Below, piece after piece: positions 35,073 through 46,500 of a DNA stretch of 64,000 nucleotides. Under the pieces are notes generated by a model. The model did not search any database and had not been told where the DNA came from. It was given only the letters and a program-made list of their open reading frames with translations. The stretch lies in the NCBI RefSeq assembly GCF_018143015.1, contig NC_054756.1, positions 18,125,361-18,189,360 of the forward strand. The letters run 5' to 3'. This stretch comes from Lytechinus variegatus. Its lineage: Eukaryota > Echinodermata > Echinoidea > Temnopleuroida > Toxopneustidae. Made by a program: the position numbers and the translations under genes. The stretch's first letter is position 1. The number at the start of each line of letters is the position of its first letter.

Positions 35073-36588
35073 CAGTGGCGTACCGTGGGTCACGGCATGG
35101 GGGGGCACCAGCAAAATTTCAGGTCACTTAGGGAGCGCGCGAAGCGCGCTCAGTTGTCAGGTATACTGACCTAATAGAGATATTTTAAGGACATGCAGTG
35201 CCATCAAACGGATATGTATCTCACTGATTAAATAATGCGAGCGCGAAGCGCGAGCTGAAAATTTTTGATATTGAGGGCTAAAAATTGACATTATAAGTGA
35301 ATTGTTTTGTAATCATGATACTTAACTGTCTCGCTAAACAAACAATGCGAGCGCGAAGCGCGAGCAAAATTTTTGTATATACTGACCCTAAACAAGGAAA
35401 TTTTAAGGATTATATTTTAGAATCCATTAAGAGTATAAATATCTCACCATAGTCATCTAACGCTATTGCCATCCTTTGCTGATTTTGTTAGAATTACATC
35501 TAAACACAATCATGAAGCACCTTTTGTAGTCATGTAATCATGATTATCATACGCATCTTACTAATCAAATACTGCAAGCGCAAAAGCGCGAGCTGAAAAT
35601 TTAGGAGATATAGACCTGAAGAGGGGCATTCTAAGAGTTGTTTGTAAGAATTCTCTAAGACCCTACGTATTTGACTAACCAAATGATGCGAGCGCGAAGC
35701 GCGAGCTGAAATTTTTATATATATTGACCACAAACATGGATATTTAAAGGACTATAGTTACGAATCCATTAAGTCAGCGTATACATATCTCACCATAGTC
35801 ATCTAATGCGAGTGCCAAGCGCTTGCTGATTTAGTTAGAATTGCATCTAAACACATGGAGCACTTTTTGAAGTCATTGTAATCATGATTATGATACGCAT
35901 CTCACTAATGAAATACTGCGATCGCGAAGCGCGAGCTGAAAATCTAGGAAATTCAGACATGAAGAGGGGCATTCCAAGGCTTGTTTGTAGGAATTCACTA
36001 AGACTCCACGTATTTCACTAACCAAATGATGCGAGCGCGAAGCGTGAGCTAAAATTTTTTGATATTCAGATCAGAAAAATTGACATTTTAACTGACTGAT
36101 TTTAGGAGTTCATGAAGAGCAGAAATCTCACCAATCCACTAATGCGAACGTTAGCACGGACAGGAAATGTTTTATATTAAGACCTTAAAATATAACTTTC
36201 AGTATTCATGAAAAAGAAGAATATATCACTACTTAAAACAATAATAACTCTAATTGCGAGGAAATATATTATTTTTTTGTATATTGATTTGAAAACGGGA
36301 GGCTCTAGTACAGCAGGTCTATATATCTCGTTAAAAAGTCTATGCCAGCACCAGGAACAATGAAGACACAATTAAGCAAATAATGTTCCATAAAGTTGTG
36401 AAAAAATGCTTCTTTTGTCATATAACATAACATAATATAACACTATGATAAAAACAATTTCTTCTTTCCCCCACTACGTTTCTCTTCCTTTTTCCCTCTT
36501 TTTCTCCTTTTCCTCGTTTTTTTTTTTTGGCCAGCCGATTGCATGGGCACGTGCCCCCCATGCCCCCCCCCCCGTAGTTACGCCACTG
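35073..36588. mobile_element. hAT-like non-autonomous element enclosing a satellite array
   Basis: Left end CAGTGGCGTACCGTGGG and right end (complement) CAGTGGCGTAACTACGG, both followed inward by GGCATGGGGGG. The flanks TCACAGAA and TGACACAGAA look like an 8-bp duplication disturbed by a 2-bp indel. The interior is mostly the tandem array described separately; no transposase frame. Confidence 0.75.
35132..36160. repeat. ~114-bp tandem array with 342-bp higher-order period
   Basis: The core word GCGAGCGCGAAGCGCGAGC or a degenerate form recurs at about 35132, 35237, 35347, 35460, 35574, 35688, 35808, 35918, 36031 and 36142 (spacing 105-120). Every third monomer is much more alike: 35347, 35688 and 36031 share CAAAYRATGCGAGCG; 35460 and 35808 share CTCACCATAGTCATCTAA; 35574 and 35918 share ATACGCATCT. 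This gives a trimeric repeat of 341-343 bp. Confidence 0.88.
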
Positions 36589-36747
36589 TGACACAGAACC
36601 ATCACTACATAAACCATACCCTTCATGACTATATTTCTGCTTGTTTTGCAGCATTTTAATTCAGTCCTCATCCAACACCTTGAATCCTGCTCTTTTCGTG
36701 ATGGCATGATCATAACAAGTATGGTATCATTTTAAAGAAAAATAAAT

Positions 36748-36990
36748 GATGTGGCGTGCGCCTGTAATCCAAGCTGTGGGGAAGTTACAAATTGATGCAG
36801 AGGTTCGAGGTTCGAGCCCTGGTCACGTCTTTCGGATGGTGACGTTAAAGGTCGGTCCAGACGTAAATAATCATATCTGATTGATACACGTCTGACAAAA
36901 CTCAAATACACCCACACACCTTGGTCTTCCCTGGCCTGATAGGCCTGCTGAAAATCAAGGCCCTATAGGGCCTTGCTGAAAATAGTATAG
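36748..36990 (+). mobile_element. tRNA-derived SINE candidate
   Basis: A-box-like GTGGCGTGCGCCTG at 36751 and a B box GGTTCGAGCCC at 36809-36819, about 58 bp apart. These are followed by TTCGGATGGTGACGTTAAA (36831-36849), a word type seen in conserved central domains of invertebrate SINEs. The right limit is uncertain (a CCTGCTGAAAATCAAGGCC patch with a near-repeat lies at 36949-36985). Resemblance to the primate Alu start is coincidental. Confidence 0.55.
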
Positions 36991-38496
36991 CGCCAGCTAG
37001 CTATCGATGACTTTTCATCCAAGAAAAAACAACGAATTCGCTGGCAGTGCATTTCCGAGTGGACAGCAGACAGAATCCTGAATAAATAATTTGAAGGTAA
37101 GATTTCCAGATATGTAACATTAATTTGTGGAAAAGAAAGATATATCAGTTTTGTTTTTTCTGTAGATATGACATGAAAATTAACGCTTTGTGTGATTTAT
37201 AGTTACGAAAACAAGACGTTTTTACTTTTTCAGGCGCAGCTTGCTTCAGCGCTGTGCCGAGATCGGTTGCGGTTCGGAGGAGAACTAGAATAGTAGGCCG
37301 AAGTTCAGCGGGGAAGTAGGTCATCGATACGCAGAGAGACACACGCACTGGAGGGAACCGCACTAGCACTGGATACGTGATCATGATTCAATTGCAATGA
37401 TTATTAATTATGATGCCTAGCCTGCATGCAATAGACAAGAGGCTCCGAGAGAGTAAAAATCATTGATTTAGTAATACTATGATATTTACTCTCTTTTACT
37501 CTGAGCTTCGGTCTCTGTTACATGTATGTTGCCGTTGGTTGTTCAGCTGAACTCTGTAGTGTTGGCTTCACTCACCAAATACAGAGACCAAAGTTCTAGT
37601 AGGCCTACTAGTAGGATGGGGGGTCGGGTGTCTGGACACTTTATAATTTTGAAGCCTTCTTTTTTGTCTTTGGATTACACTAAAAATATGAATTCACTAG
37701 CTGTAATCCTCTTCTATTTTGTTCTCTATAATATTTCCTAACATTTTGTACTAAAAATTTATAAAACTTCACTTGTAAATTTTTCCAAATGACTTTCTAA
37801 AATTGATCGTCCGTACACACAACCTGTCCGGACACACAACAACTGGGTATACTAGCGCGATCTGTATGGCAGTGAGTCCAAACTTTGCGCATGTCCATAC
37901 TTCGCAGATGGTCATTATCTCAAAAAACTAGCCAATATCCTTAAAATCTGACATCAACGTGAAAAGCGACCTAAAATTACCCATTGGATTTGGTGAAAGT
38001 TTCTTTAGGATGAGTTCAGTATTCATGAAAATATTGGCAAAAGATCGGCAAATTTGTCACCGCTAGCGCCCGTTTTGAAGAAATCAACAAGCATCACGAT
38101 ATCACCTTTTTGCAAACAGAAATCATCAAAAATGTGAGTTAAATGTGGTACTAACCGATTCTATAGCATTTTGCCATCAATCTGATATGAATATTTCACT
38201 TTTTGAGCTTGAGTTTTTGTTTAAATCTCCACAAAAGCTTTGGTGCGCGAAGTTAGGTTTTCCAGCACAGCCCTCATTCGCCGATCGGAATAGAATTTTG
38301 AGATCGCGATACCAGCGAAACCCCTTGACCTACTTTACATTTTCGTCCATGATTTTATAGTTTACGATCTTGCCGTCAATGTGGTAACTATTTATTGAAT
38401 TGGTTTTTTATAAATTATGAATATTTTGTTTTAAAAAAATTAGGCCTGATGAATATTTTTGAAAAGTGCGCGAAGTTTGGACACCACATCATACTA
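36991..38496. other. intergenic DNA without a recognised gene
   Basis: No exon chain recognised. The minus-strand frame 37145-37384 and plus-strand frames 37526-37741 and 38145-38360 have no domain I recognise. Words near 37545-37610 and 37855-37880 (AACAAAGTTCTAG-like, CGATCTGTA) recur in the duplication to the right, so part of this stretch belongs to the same repeat family. Confidence 0.45.
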
Positions 38497-39342
38497 CAGT
38501 ACAGGGGACTCAATGGCCATATGTTTATGTATTTAAGATTGGATAAAACGGGGAAGTGAATTTGCGCGACAGCCGAGGTAAGTCACTCTTTTGTGCTTTT
38601 AACTTGATTTTTCTCCATTTTTTGGCAATTAATGCCAAGAGGGAATATTAATAAATTTGCATTTTGGTCGCGTTAACTTTCAAAATTTTTATTCATTAAA
38701 GACAAAAATTGAAGAGCCCCGACGGGGGGATTTTGCGTTGCAAGTCCCCTAATGGTGGCTGCATGATAGCGAACCATCTGTGTACGAGGAGAAATTTAAA
38801 AAAAAATGTTAAAAAACTCCTCGAAACAGATGGCTGGCAGCTTTCTAGGCTCCCAGACCAAAAATTTCGGTTTTATTTTTATGTTGATTGTTCTGCTTAA
38901 CTCCATTGGCTCCAGTCACCAAATACACTAGGCCCTAGTCCTGGGCTATAGGCTATACAGAGAACAAAGTTCTAGCTCGATCTGTACAGGGACTCACTCA
39001 ATGGCATTAAGTTCGGATAAAACAGGGAAGTGAAGTTGCGCGACAGCTGAAGTAACACTGTTTTTTCCCCTTTTAAGTTTATTTTCCCCCATATTTTCTT
39101 TTGGTGCATTCAGGCAAAAACAAAATAATCTTTATTTTGATACTTTTCGTTTTATATATTTTTATGAATTAGAGATAAAAATCGATGAGCCCCGTTGGGG
39201 GGATTTTGCATTGTTAACCACCTAATGGTGGCTGCACGATAGCGAGCCGTCTGTGTACGAGGAGAAATTTATAAAAAAAATAAAATGTTTAAAACTCCTC
39301 GAAACAGATGGCTGCCAGCTATCTAGGAGCCTCCTGGCTAGC
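38497..39342. repeat. tandem duplication (~485-bp step) with a conserved stem-loop
   Basis: Copies at about 38497-38898 and 38982-39342 share GATAAAACRGGGAAGTGAA, TTGCGCGACAGC, GAGCCCCGWYGGGGGGATTT, CTAATGGTGGCTGCAYGATAG and CTGTGTACGAGGAGAAATTT. In both, CCATCTGTGTACGAGGAG-type sequence faces CTCCTCGAAACAGATGG about 20-25 bases later, so a stem is retained in each copy. Function unknown. Confidence 0.75.
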
Positions 39343-39558
39343 CTGGGCCTGCAAAACATCAAGAGTCTCTTGCATAGTTTATAGGGAAAAAGTTTGTTTT
39401 TTTATGAATAACTTTAATAACGTTAGTCTTAGAAGAAGTTCAGTCACATAATTTCATAAACGCCTGTTAAAAGAAATCTTCACCCCTGTCCCTGATGTAA
39501 ACTTTGTGTAATGACAGCAAAAAACAAATTAAAAGAAGGGTGAAATTAAGAATTAATG

Positions 39559-41508
39559 CAGGGCTCCACACTAACCCATTTTTTCTACTGGTCCAACCTA
39601 TTCATGTCGGACCAGTAGATACCCAGTTTTTCAAATTTTTACTGGTCCGAACCTAAAATCTACTGGTCCCAAAAAATAAAGAAAACATTAAGAAAAGGCG
39701 CAAGTTTATTTTTCTAGCCTTTCGTTACCCCCCCCCAAAAAAAAAAAAAATGAAGGACAAAAAGAAAGCAAGACAGAAACGAAGAAAGACAGAAACAAAG
39801 AAAGAAAGAAAGAAAGAAAGGAAGGAAGGAGGGAAAAGAAAAAAAATAAAAGAAAGGAAGGAAGGAAGGAAGGAAGGAAGGAAAAGAAAGAAAGAATAAA
39901 AGAAAGGAAGAAAAAAAGGTAAAGAAAGGATAGATGTGAAGGAAGAAAAAAAAGTAAGAACTAAAGAAGGAAAGGAAGGAATAAAGAAGGAACAAATATA
40001 AGAAAGAAAGAAAGAAAGAAAAGAAAAAAAGAAATTAAGGAAGGAAATGAAGCAAGCAATACAGAAAGAAAGAACAAATCCAGAAAGTAGTAAAGGAAAG
40101 AAAGAAGAAGCAATAAAAAAGAAAGGGTAAAAGGAGAGATGGAAAGACGGACAAAAGAAAGAAAGGAAGGAGTGAAAGAAGGAAGGAATTAAGGAAGAAA
40201 TGAAGGAAAGGTAAAATGATAGATAGAAGGAATGAAATAAATAAAGGAAGGGAAGAAGCAAGCAATTATAAAAAAAAGAAAAGGTAAAAGAATAGATGAA
40301 AGGAAGAAAAAAAAGAAAGACCGAGAGACAAAGAAAGGAAGGAATGAAAAAATAAAGGAGAGAAAGGAAGCAAGCAGTCAAAAAAAAAGAAAGGAAAGGT
40401 AAAATGATATAATTAATAAAGGGGAAAAGGAAAGAACAAGACAGATAGAAGAAAGGAACGAATGTAAGAAAGAAAGGGCTGAGAAAAGAAATAAAAAAGA
40501 AAGGGTAAATAAATGATGGATGGAAGAAACAAAGAAAGTAACAAAGAATGAAGAAAGGGGTAAAAAGAAGGAAGGAAAGAAAGGAAGAAGAGAAGAGATG
40601 AACATAGGATGGATGGACTCAAAAACTAAAGAAAGAAAATATCAGAAAGAAAGAGAGAGAAAAAGGAAATATAGAGAAAATATTTTATAAAAGGATAGAA
40701 AGAAAAAATGAATTAAAGAAAACAAGGGAAATTAAAAAAGAAAGACAGTAACAAAAAAAATCGAGGGAAGAAACAGAAAGATTTATAAGAAGGAAAGAAA
40801 GATAGGAAGAAAGCTAAAACTATTATAAATAATTTATCAGTTTCTTTTCTCATTTAGAATAGCTACGAAAGAAAGTCAGATACCATTAGTGTATCAACAC
40901 ACACATAAATGCATATGTGGGGCTATTATGTATTCAGACGATATCACCCGAAACCCGATCTGTTTGAACCAAAACAGAAGTGAAAATTTCTCCTTTTACT
41001 GCTTACAAATGACAGAGTTGCTCCAATTTTTAGGAAATATGGACATTATAAGAGCCTTTCATGAGTATGAACCTTGGATTTTGACAGTTATGTGAGAGAT
41101 TTCTGCCAGAGTTTAGCCAGGCTTCGTTCGTGCGGCCAATGGAGAATTTACCATGTGGTTTGTGTGGCAGACTACATGTACACTGTATGCATGCTGTATA
41201 GTACTCTAGTAACACGTGTGATTCATTCTGTGTGTATTCTGTGTGTGAATGCCAGAATTTCACGGGGGGAAATGGTTTGCTGTGAATTTGACCATTTCTG
41301 GAAAAGTTATTGGCCCAACAATGGTTTTTATTACTGGTAATGTCGGACCCTTAAATCTTGCTTTTTTTGGAAAAATTACTGGCCCGACAATGATATTTTT
41401 TACTGGTCATGTCGGACCAGTAAATCTTCCAATTTCTGAAAATCTACTGGCCCGACAGCGATTTTTACCGGTCTGGGACCGTCGGACCGCCGCTAGTGTC
41501 GAGCCCTG
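39559..41508. mobile_element. hAT-like non-autonomous element with subterminal palindromic words
   Basis: Ends CAGGGCTCCACACTAAC and (complement) CAGGGCTCGACACTAGC, flanked by the direct repeat ATTAATG (39552-39558, 41509-41515). Both subterminal regions are dense in the mirrored words ACTGGTCCGACAT and GTCGGACCAGTA. The centre is a long purine microsatellite and there is no transposase frame. The open frames at 41030-41509 are in the right subterminal region and are not genes. Confidence 0.82.
39739..40830. repeat. 1.1-kb GAAA/GGAA purine tract
   Basis: Nearly all purine on the + strand. It fills the interior of the hAT-like element and produces several long Phe/Ser/Leu-rich minus-strand frames (up to 218 residues) that are artefacts. 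Confidence 0.93.
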
Positions 41509-41622
41509 ATTAATGTTATAATGATAAAAGTGGGCTGTATGAAATGCCCTTTTTTAGATGGTCTTTTATTAGCATGCAATGTTATCAGACTTCAATAGAA
41601 CCAGGGGGGTAATCATGTAAAG

Positions 41623-42415
41623 ATTTTTGTCTCGCCCACTAGAGGTGAAGGCAAGACTTAGGGATCCAAACGTCGTCCGTCCGTCACAAACCTAATGACA
41701 CATCTCCACAACCGTAAGCATAAGTCGCTTTTCAACCAAACTTGGATGGTAGATGGACGAGCATGCTATGCTGCAGTTGGAGGTCACATGGTAGGGTCAA
41801 AGGCTATTTTCAGGTCAACGTTAAAGTTTACATGCAAGACTCTCTTATGACACCTAACTCCGCAACCGTCAGTCACTTTTCAACCAAACTATGATGGTAG
41901 ATGGACTTGGGGGACCTGCATGTAATGCTGCAGTTGGAGGTCACATGGTAAGGTCAAAGGTCATTTTCAGATCAAAGTTAAAGTATGCAAGACTCTCTCA
42001 TGACACCTAACTCCGCAAAGTCACTTTTCAACCAAACTTGGATGGTAGATGGACCTGGGAGACCTGCATGTTAGGCTGCAGTCGGAGGTCACATGGTAAG
42101 ATCAAAGGTCATTTTCAGGTCAACGTCAAAGTTTACATGCAAGACTCTCTTATGACACCTGACTCCGCAACCGTCAGTCACTTTTCAACAAAACTTGGAT
42201 GGTAGATGTACTTAGGCGACCTGCATGTTATGTTGCAGTTAGAGTTCACATGGTAAGGTCAAAGGTAATTTTCAGGTCAATATTAAAGTTTACGTGCAAG
42301 CCTCTTATGACAAGTGTTATTCCATCTCAGTCACTTCACAATGAAGTTTCAATACAATTCTGTTGCGACAAATCACGATATTTCTGGTTATTTTCATAAG
42401 TGGGCGAGACACAAA
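41623..42415. mobile_element. inverted-end element with ~152-bp tandem units and AGGTCA sites
   Basis: Ends TTTTTGTCTCGCCCACT and (complement) TTTTGTGTCTCGCCCACT. Between them are four full units and part of a fifth, starting GACACMT at 41697, 41849, 42002, 42154 and 42309 (152-155 bp apart). Each has TTTTCAACCAAACTTGGATG, GTAGATGGAC and GGTCACATGGTAAGGTCAAA. A DR1 AGGTCA-A-AGGTCA lies at 41951-41963. CGTCGTCCGTCCGTC near the left end is a known feature of widespread marine-invertebrate repeats. Confidence 0.8.
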
Positions 42416-43526
42416 ATCGCTTTTGCCTTGTTCTGATTAAGAAAACCCCCACCCACCCTTTAGAAAATACTGGTTTCACTCATGCTTGTAATTATGAGAC
42501 AAATATTTCTAGGACTTCATAAAACAATGAAAATTAGACGTTTAAAAATTGCACAACATCATGAAGGCAGCTGCTCGCATTGTGAACTCACAAGCTCAAA
42601 AACTTTACAAATTTTGTGACATTCTTATTCTTTGTTGGATTTTCATTAAACCTTCACCATTAATTTTCTCTATAGTTTGTTTATGTTTGACCGTTATTCA
42701 TTTTCAGATAAACTGAGAAAGCTTGTCAAAAATAAAATATTGTGTGGAGATTCAGTTAACATATGATGTACCCATACTAATATTGAAGATTTAGGAAAAT
42801 GTACAGATACAGCTTTAAAAAAACATGGGGTCTGTTGCAGAAAGAGTTGTGTTTAACACAATGTTTAACAAAATGTATCAATACAGCTTAAAATCTATAT
42901 CCAGTATTAAACATCTTTATTGAACATCTACCCAAATATAGATTTGTTCCAGCACATTTTGGTGCAGGATGCATGTAGGTAGTTATCCTCAGGCCTGCTT
43001 AACACAAAGACCACCAAGGTGAACAAGAGATTTTGCTATACAAACAGATGGTCTTTAATTCAGACAAGTTCTTGTCATGTTCCAGTGGGGTAACTTCAAG
43101 AAAGGAAGAAACAAAGTTATGAGGAGAGGAAGGAAGAGTACTGGCATTTATGCTGAGAGGCTGTAGTGTATAAACAAGTTGGAATGCGATCTTTTCTGGA
43201 AACTATTCATGTTCATCTGTTACCAAGCCTTTTTTTCAGTACATAAACCTCACAGTCATCAATGATGTGATTGGTTGGATGAAATTTTTGGGCAACATGG
43301 AGTCCTGGGGCCCGTTGGCCCCCAACGCATCTCAAAAATTCAAAGTCAACTGGATTTTCAACCATTGAAACGCATGCATAGGGACTTGATGTTTGATTTC
43401 TTGAGTTACGTTTAAACGCATCTCGGGTAATTTAACGCAGATTGAATGAAGAAGCTGTATTACATGAATTGCCAGTTTTTGTCCTTTATCCATTTTCCCC
43501 CTACATTTCTACTTATTCAGATCATC
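42416..43526. other. upstream region of ECHDC1
   Basis: No coding exon recognised. A polypyrimidine tract ending TTATTCAG at 43520 lies six bases before the chosen ATG, so a 5' UTR exon probably sits further left in this stretch; I cannot place it. No TATA or other core promoter can be assigned with confidence. Confidence 0.4.
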
Positions 43527-46500
43527 ATGCGTTCCTTAGTGAGGCTATCGTTTCCTCTCGTGAGACACTACTGCAATCGCGGCATTCCGTATAAGACCGA
43601 AGCCACCCACTCAGGCGTCAACCTCACCGAGACCACTCCTAGTTATCGTATGGACCAGTCCATCGCCCTCACCGACACCTCGACCAAGCATTCGGTGTTT
43701 AATGAGCAGCGGGTCAGAGTTCAACTTGCTCAGCTTGGAGATGGGAGTGTTGACCTGGTCAAGGACGACGAGACAGGAGTAGCAAGGATCGTTCTGAATA
43801 ATCCTAGCAAAGGAAATGCCTTGTCAGGTACCGTATAAGACACATAGGGCCATATTCTGAAGTCAGGTTTAACTTAGACCATGGTCTATCTCTGTGCTTA
43901 AATTATGGGAAGCCAAAAGTGTAAAAAAAATTAATAAGTTGTTTGTTTCTTACTGTGCTCTTTCCTGATTCAAAGTTGGTGAAGACAATCATCTATTTAT
44001 ACTTCCTAGACAATAATGAATAATTTGAGAGCCAAATGAGCTGAAATATGATATCTCTACTGTTTATAGTGATTTATGTAACAATTGGCTATCCATACTT
44101 AAACCGCAACTTAAAACCTGAGTTTAATTTAAACCCAACTTCAGAATATGGGCCATACACTGTGCATGCACATGTATAGTCAAAAAATGAAATAAGAATA
44201 TAAATCTACAGAAGCTTAAAATTAAATTTAGCTCTTAAATGCTCCTTGGAAGTTTTGATTGAATATATTTCCGTTAAAAACAAATAACAATACGTATAAA
44301 ATGATGCATGTGAATTAATAAATGAAAAATTAGGAGGATGGCCCTACTCAGCAGCATCAATCATTAATCATGGTGCTGCTGGTCTAACGAGGGGTAGTAA
44401 CAAAATACTGCTACTAACTTATAATGATAATGATAATTATAATAATAATGATAGTAATAATCATAATAATAAAAACAAAATAATAATAATTAGATTTCTA
44501 ATGCGCACATATCCACCCCACGGAATGCGCAAGACACCTGACAACTCAACATTTAAATTCAGTGTAATGAACAGAAAAGTAGAAGAAAAGCATTGAATGT
44601 ACATGTGTGTGATGGACGGTTCCATGACATTTGCTCTGGCGACAATTGCTCTAATGGAAAATCTGCATGTTAAATGACAAGTCCACCCCAACAAAAACTT
44701 GATTTTAATAAAAAGAGAAAAATTCAACAAGCATAACACTGAAAATTTAATCAAAATCGTTTGTAAAATAAGAAAGTTAGGGCATTTTAAAGTTTCGCTT
44801 CAATTCACAAAACAGTTACCGGTATACCACATCTCGGTTGGTATGCAAATGAGGAACTGATGACATCACTCACTCATTATTTCTTTTGTATTTTATTATA
44901 TGAAATATGAATTTTTTTTTATTTTGTCATCATTGTCATGTGAAATGAAGTTTCATTCCTCCCTGAACACATGGAATTCCATTATCATTTTGTGCCTCAG
45001 GCAAGGAGGTCATAATCGTCAAATTCGTAAAATTGAAATATTGTATAATTCAAACAATAAAAACAAAAGAAATAGTGAGTGACATCATCGACTCTCTCAT
45101 TTGGATGTAACTGGCTCGTTCATATACCGGTAACTATTTTGTTAAAAATAAGTGAAACTTTGAAATGTCATAACTTTCTTATTTTACATCCGATTTTGAT
45201 GAAATTTTCAGCATTGTGCTTGTCTGATTTTTTCTATTGATTAAAATCAACATTTTTCTGAGGTGGACTTGACCTTTAAAGCCGAACAAAACCTAACCTC
45301 CAAAACTGATTACCCTTAATTTGAATCTTTACCCCATTCTGAATCATATTATACAATCCTAACTCTATAACCTTTACATGAATGTCCTCTGAGATATTAG
45401 ACAGGAGCAAATGTCACAGTCCTGAGCATATGTCGTGTCACTGTGATAGACATGCCTATTTAAGAAATATTTGAACATGTAGTTGTTTCAGATGTTGTTT
45501 GATGGTTTGCATGGTGGCATGTACAAATGCTGATGTGGTTTACGTTACACCATGTGGAGTGTTATAGAAACAGTGGATAGAAGAAGAGGAGAAGTGGATA
45601 GGCGAGAAAGTGGAGATTGAGAGTAGAGTACTATGTATTCTTTCTTGAAAATAGCCCTGAAAAGGACTGTAAACCAGAAAAAATGTTGAGTGAGAACCGC
45701 TTGAGTAGTAGAGCTCATGAGGAGATGCTGGCTTGAGTTGTCAAGTAGAGATGATGAGTAGTAGAGAGACTCTTTCTTGTCAAGTCTCTCTACTACTCAT
45801 CATCTCTACTCGCCGACTCAAGCCAGCATCTCCTCATCAGCTCTATTACGCAAGCTGTTCTCACTCAACATTTCTTCTGGTTTACAGTCCTTTTCAGGAC
45901 TACTTCCAAGAAAGAATACTCTACTCTCAATCTCCACTTTCTCGCCTATCCACTGTTTCTATAACACTCCACATGGTGTACTGTAAACCACATCAGCAAA
46001 TGTAGTTGTTTGTGAAGAGAAAGACCTGAAGCATTTTAGTAGACAAAAAGATTTAAAGTCTGATGGATGAAACTGATGTGAATAGAAAGTATAGAAATGC
46101 TTCTTGGCTTTTTGTTCCTGCAAGAATTGGATTTTGTGTTGTTTATCTTAACAGCTGATAATTTCATCTTCATAACGCTCAGGATAGAACCACCTTAACT
46201 TTGTATGATGTATTATAAATTCATTGTAGCGTCCTGGCCACTTATTTGACTGATTAAGATGAGCATTTTGAAAAGATAGTTCAAGGCAAATTATGATGTG
46301 AAAGTATGTCATCATTCTGCTAATACAGCCAGTGATGCATATCATCTCCATGACTTACAATGTGTGTATGACTTGCATTTTTTTTTTCAGGAAAAATGAT
46401 GGTTGATTTCTCAGACGTCGTTGATGACCTAGAGGTGTGGGAGAATGGAAAGGGTGTTGTTCTTCATGGCAGTGAGGAGTGTGACCATTTTTGCAGCGGT

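Noticed and set aside
36751-36790. Resemblance to a primate Alu/7SL start (CCTGTAATCC)
   Set aside because: The match is a short word overlapping a generic A box; the rest fits a tRNA-type SINE and the surrounding DNA is not mammalian.
39714-40622. A 218-residue minus-strand frame and neighbours that look hydrophobic
   Set aside because: Composition of the GAAA/GGAA purine tract; Phe/Leu/Ser/Pro only, not membrane helices of a real protein.
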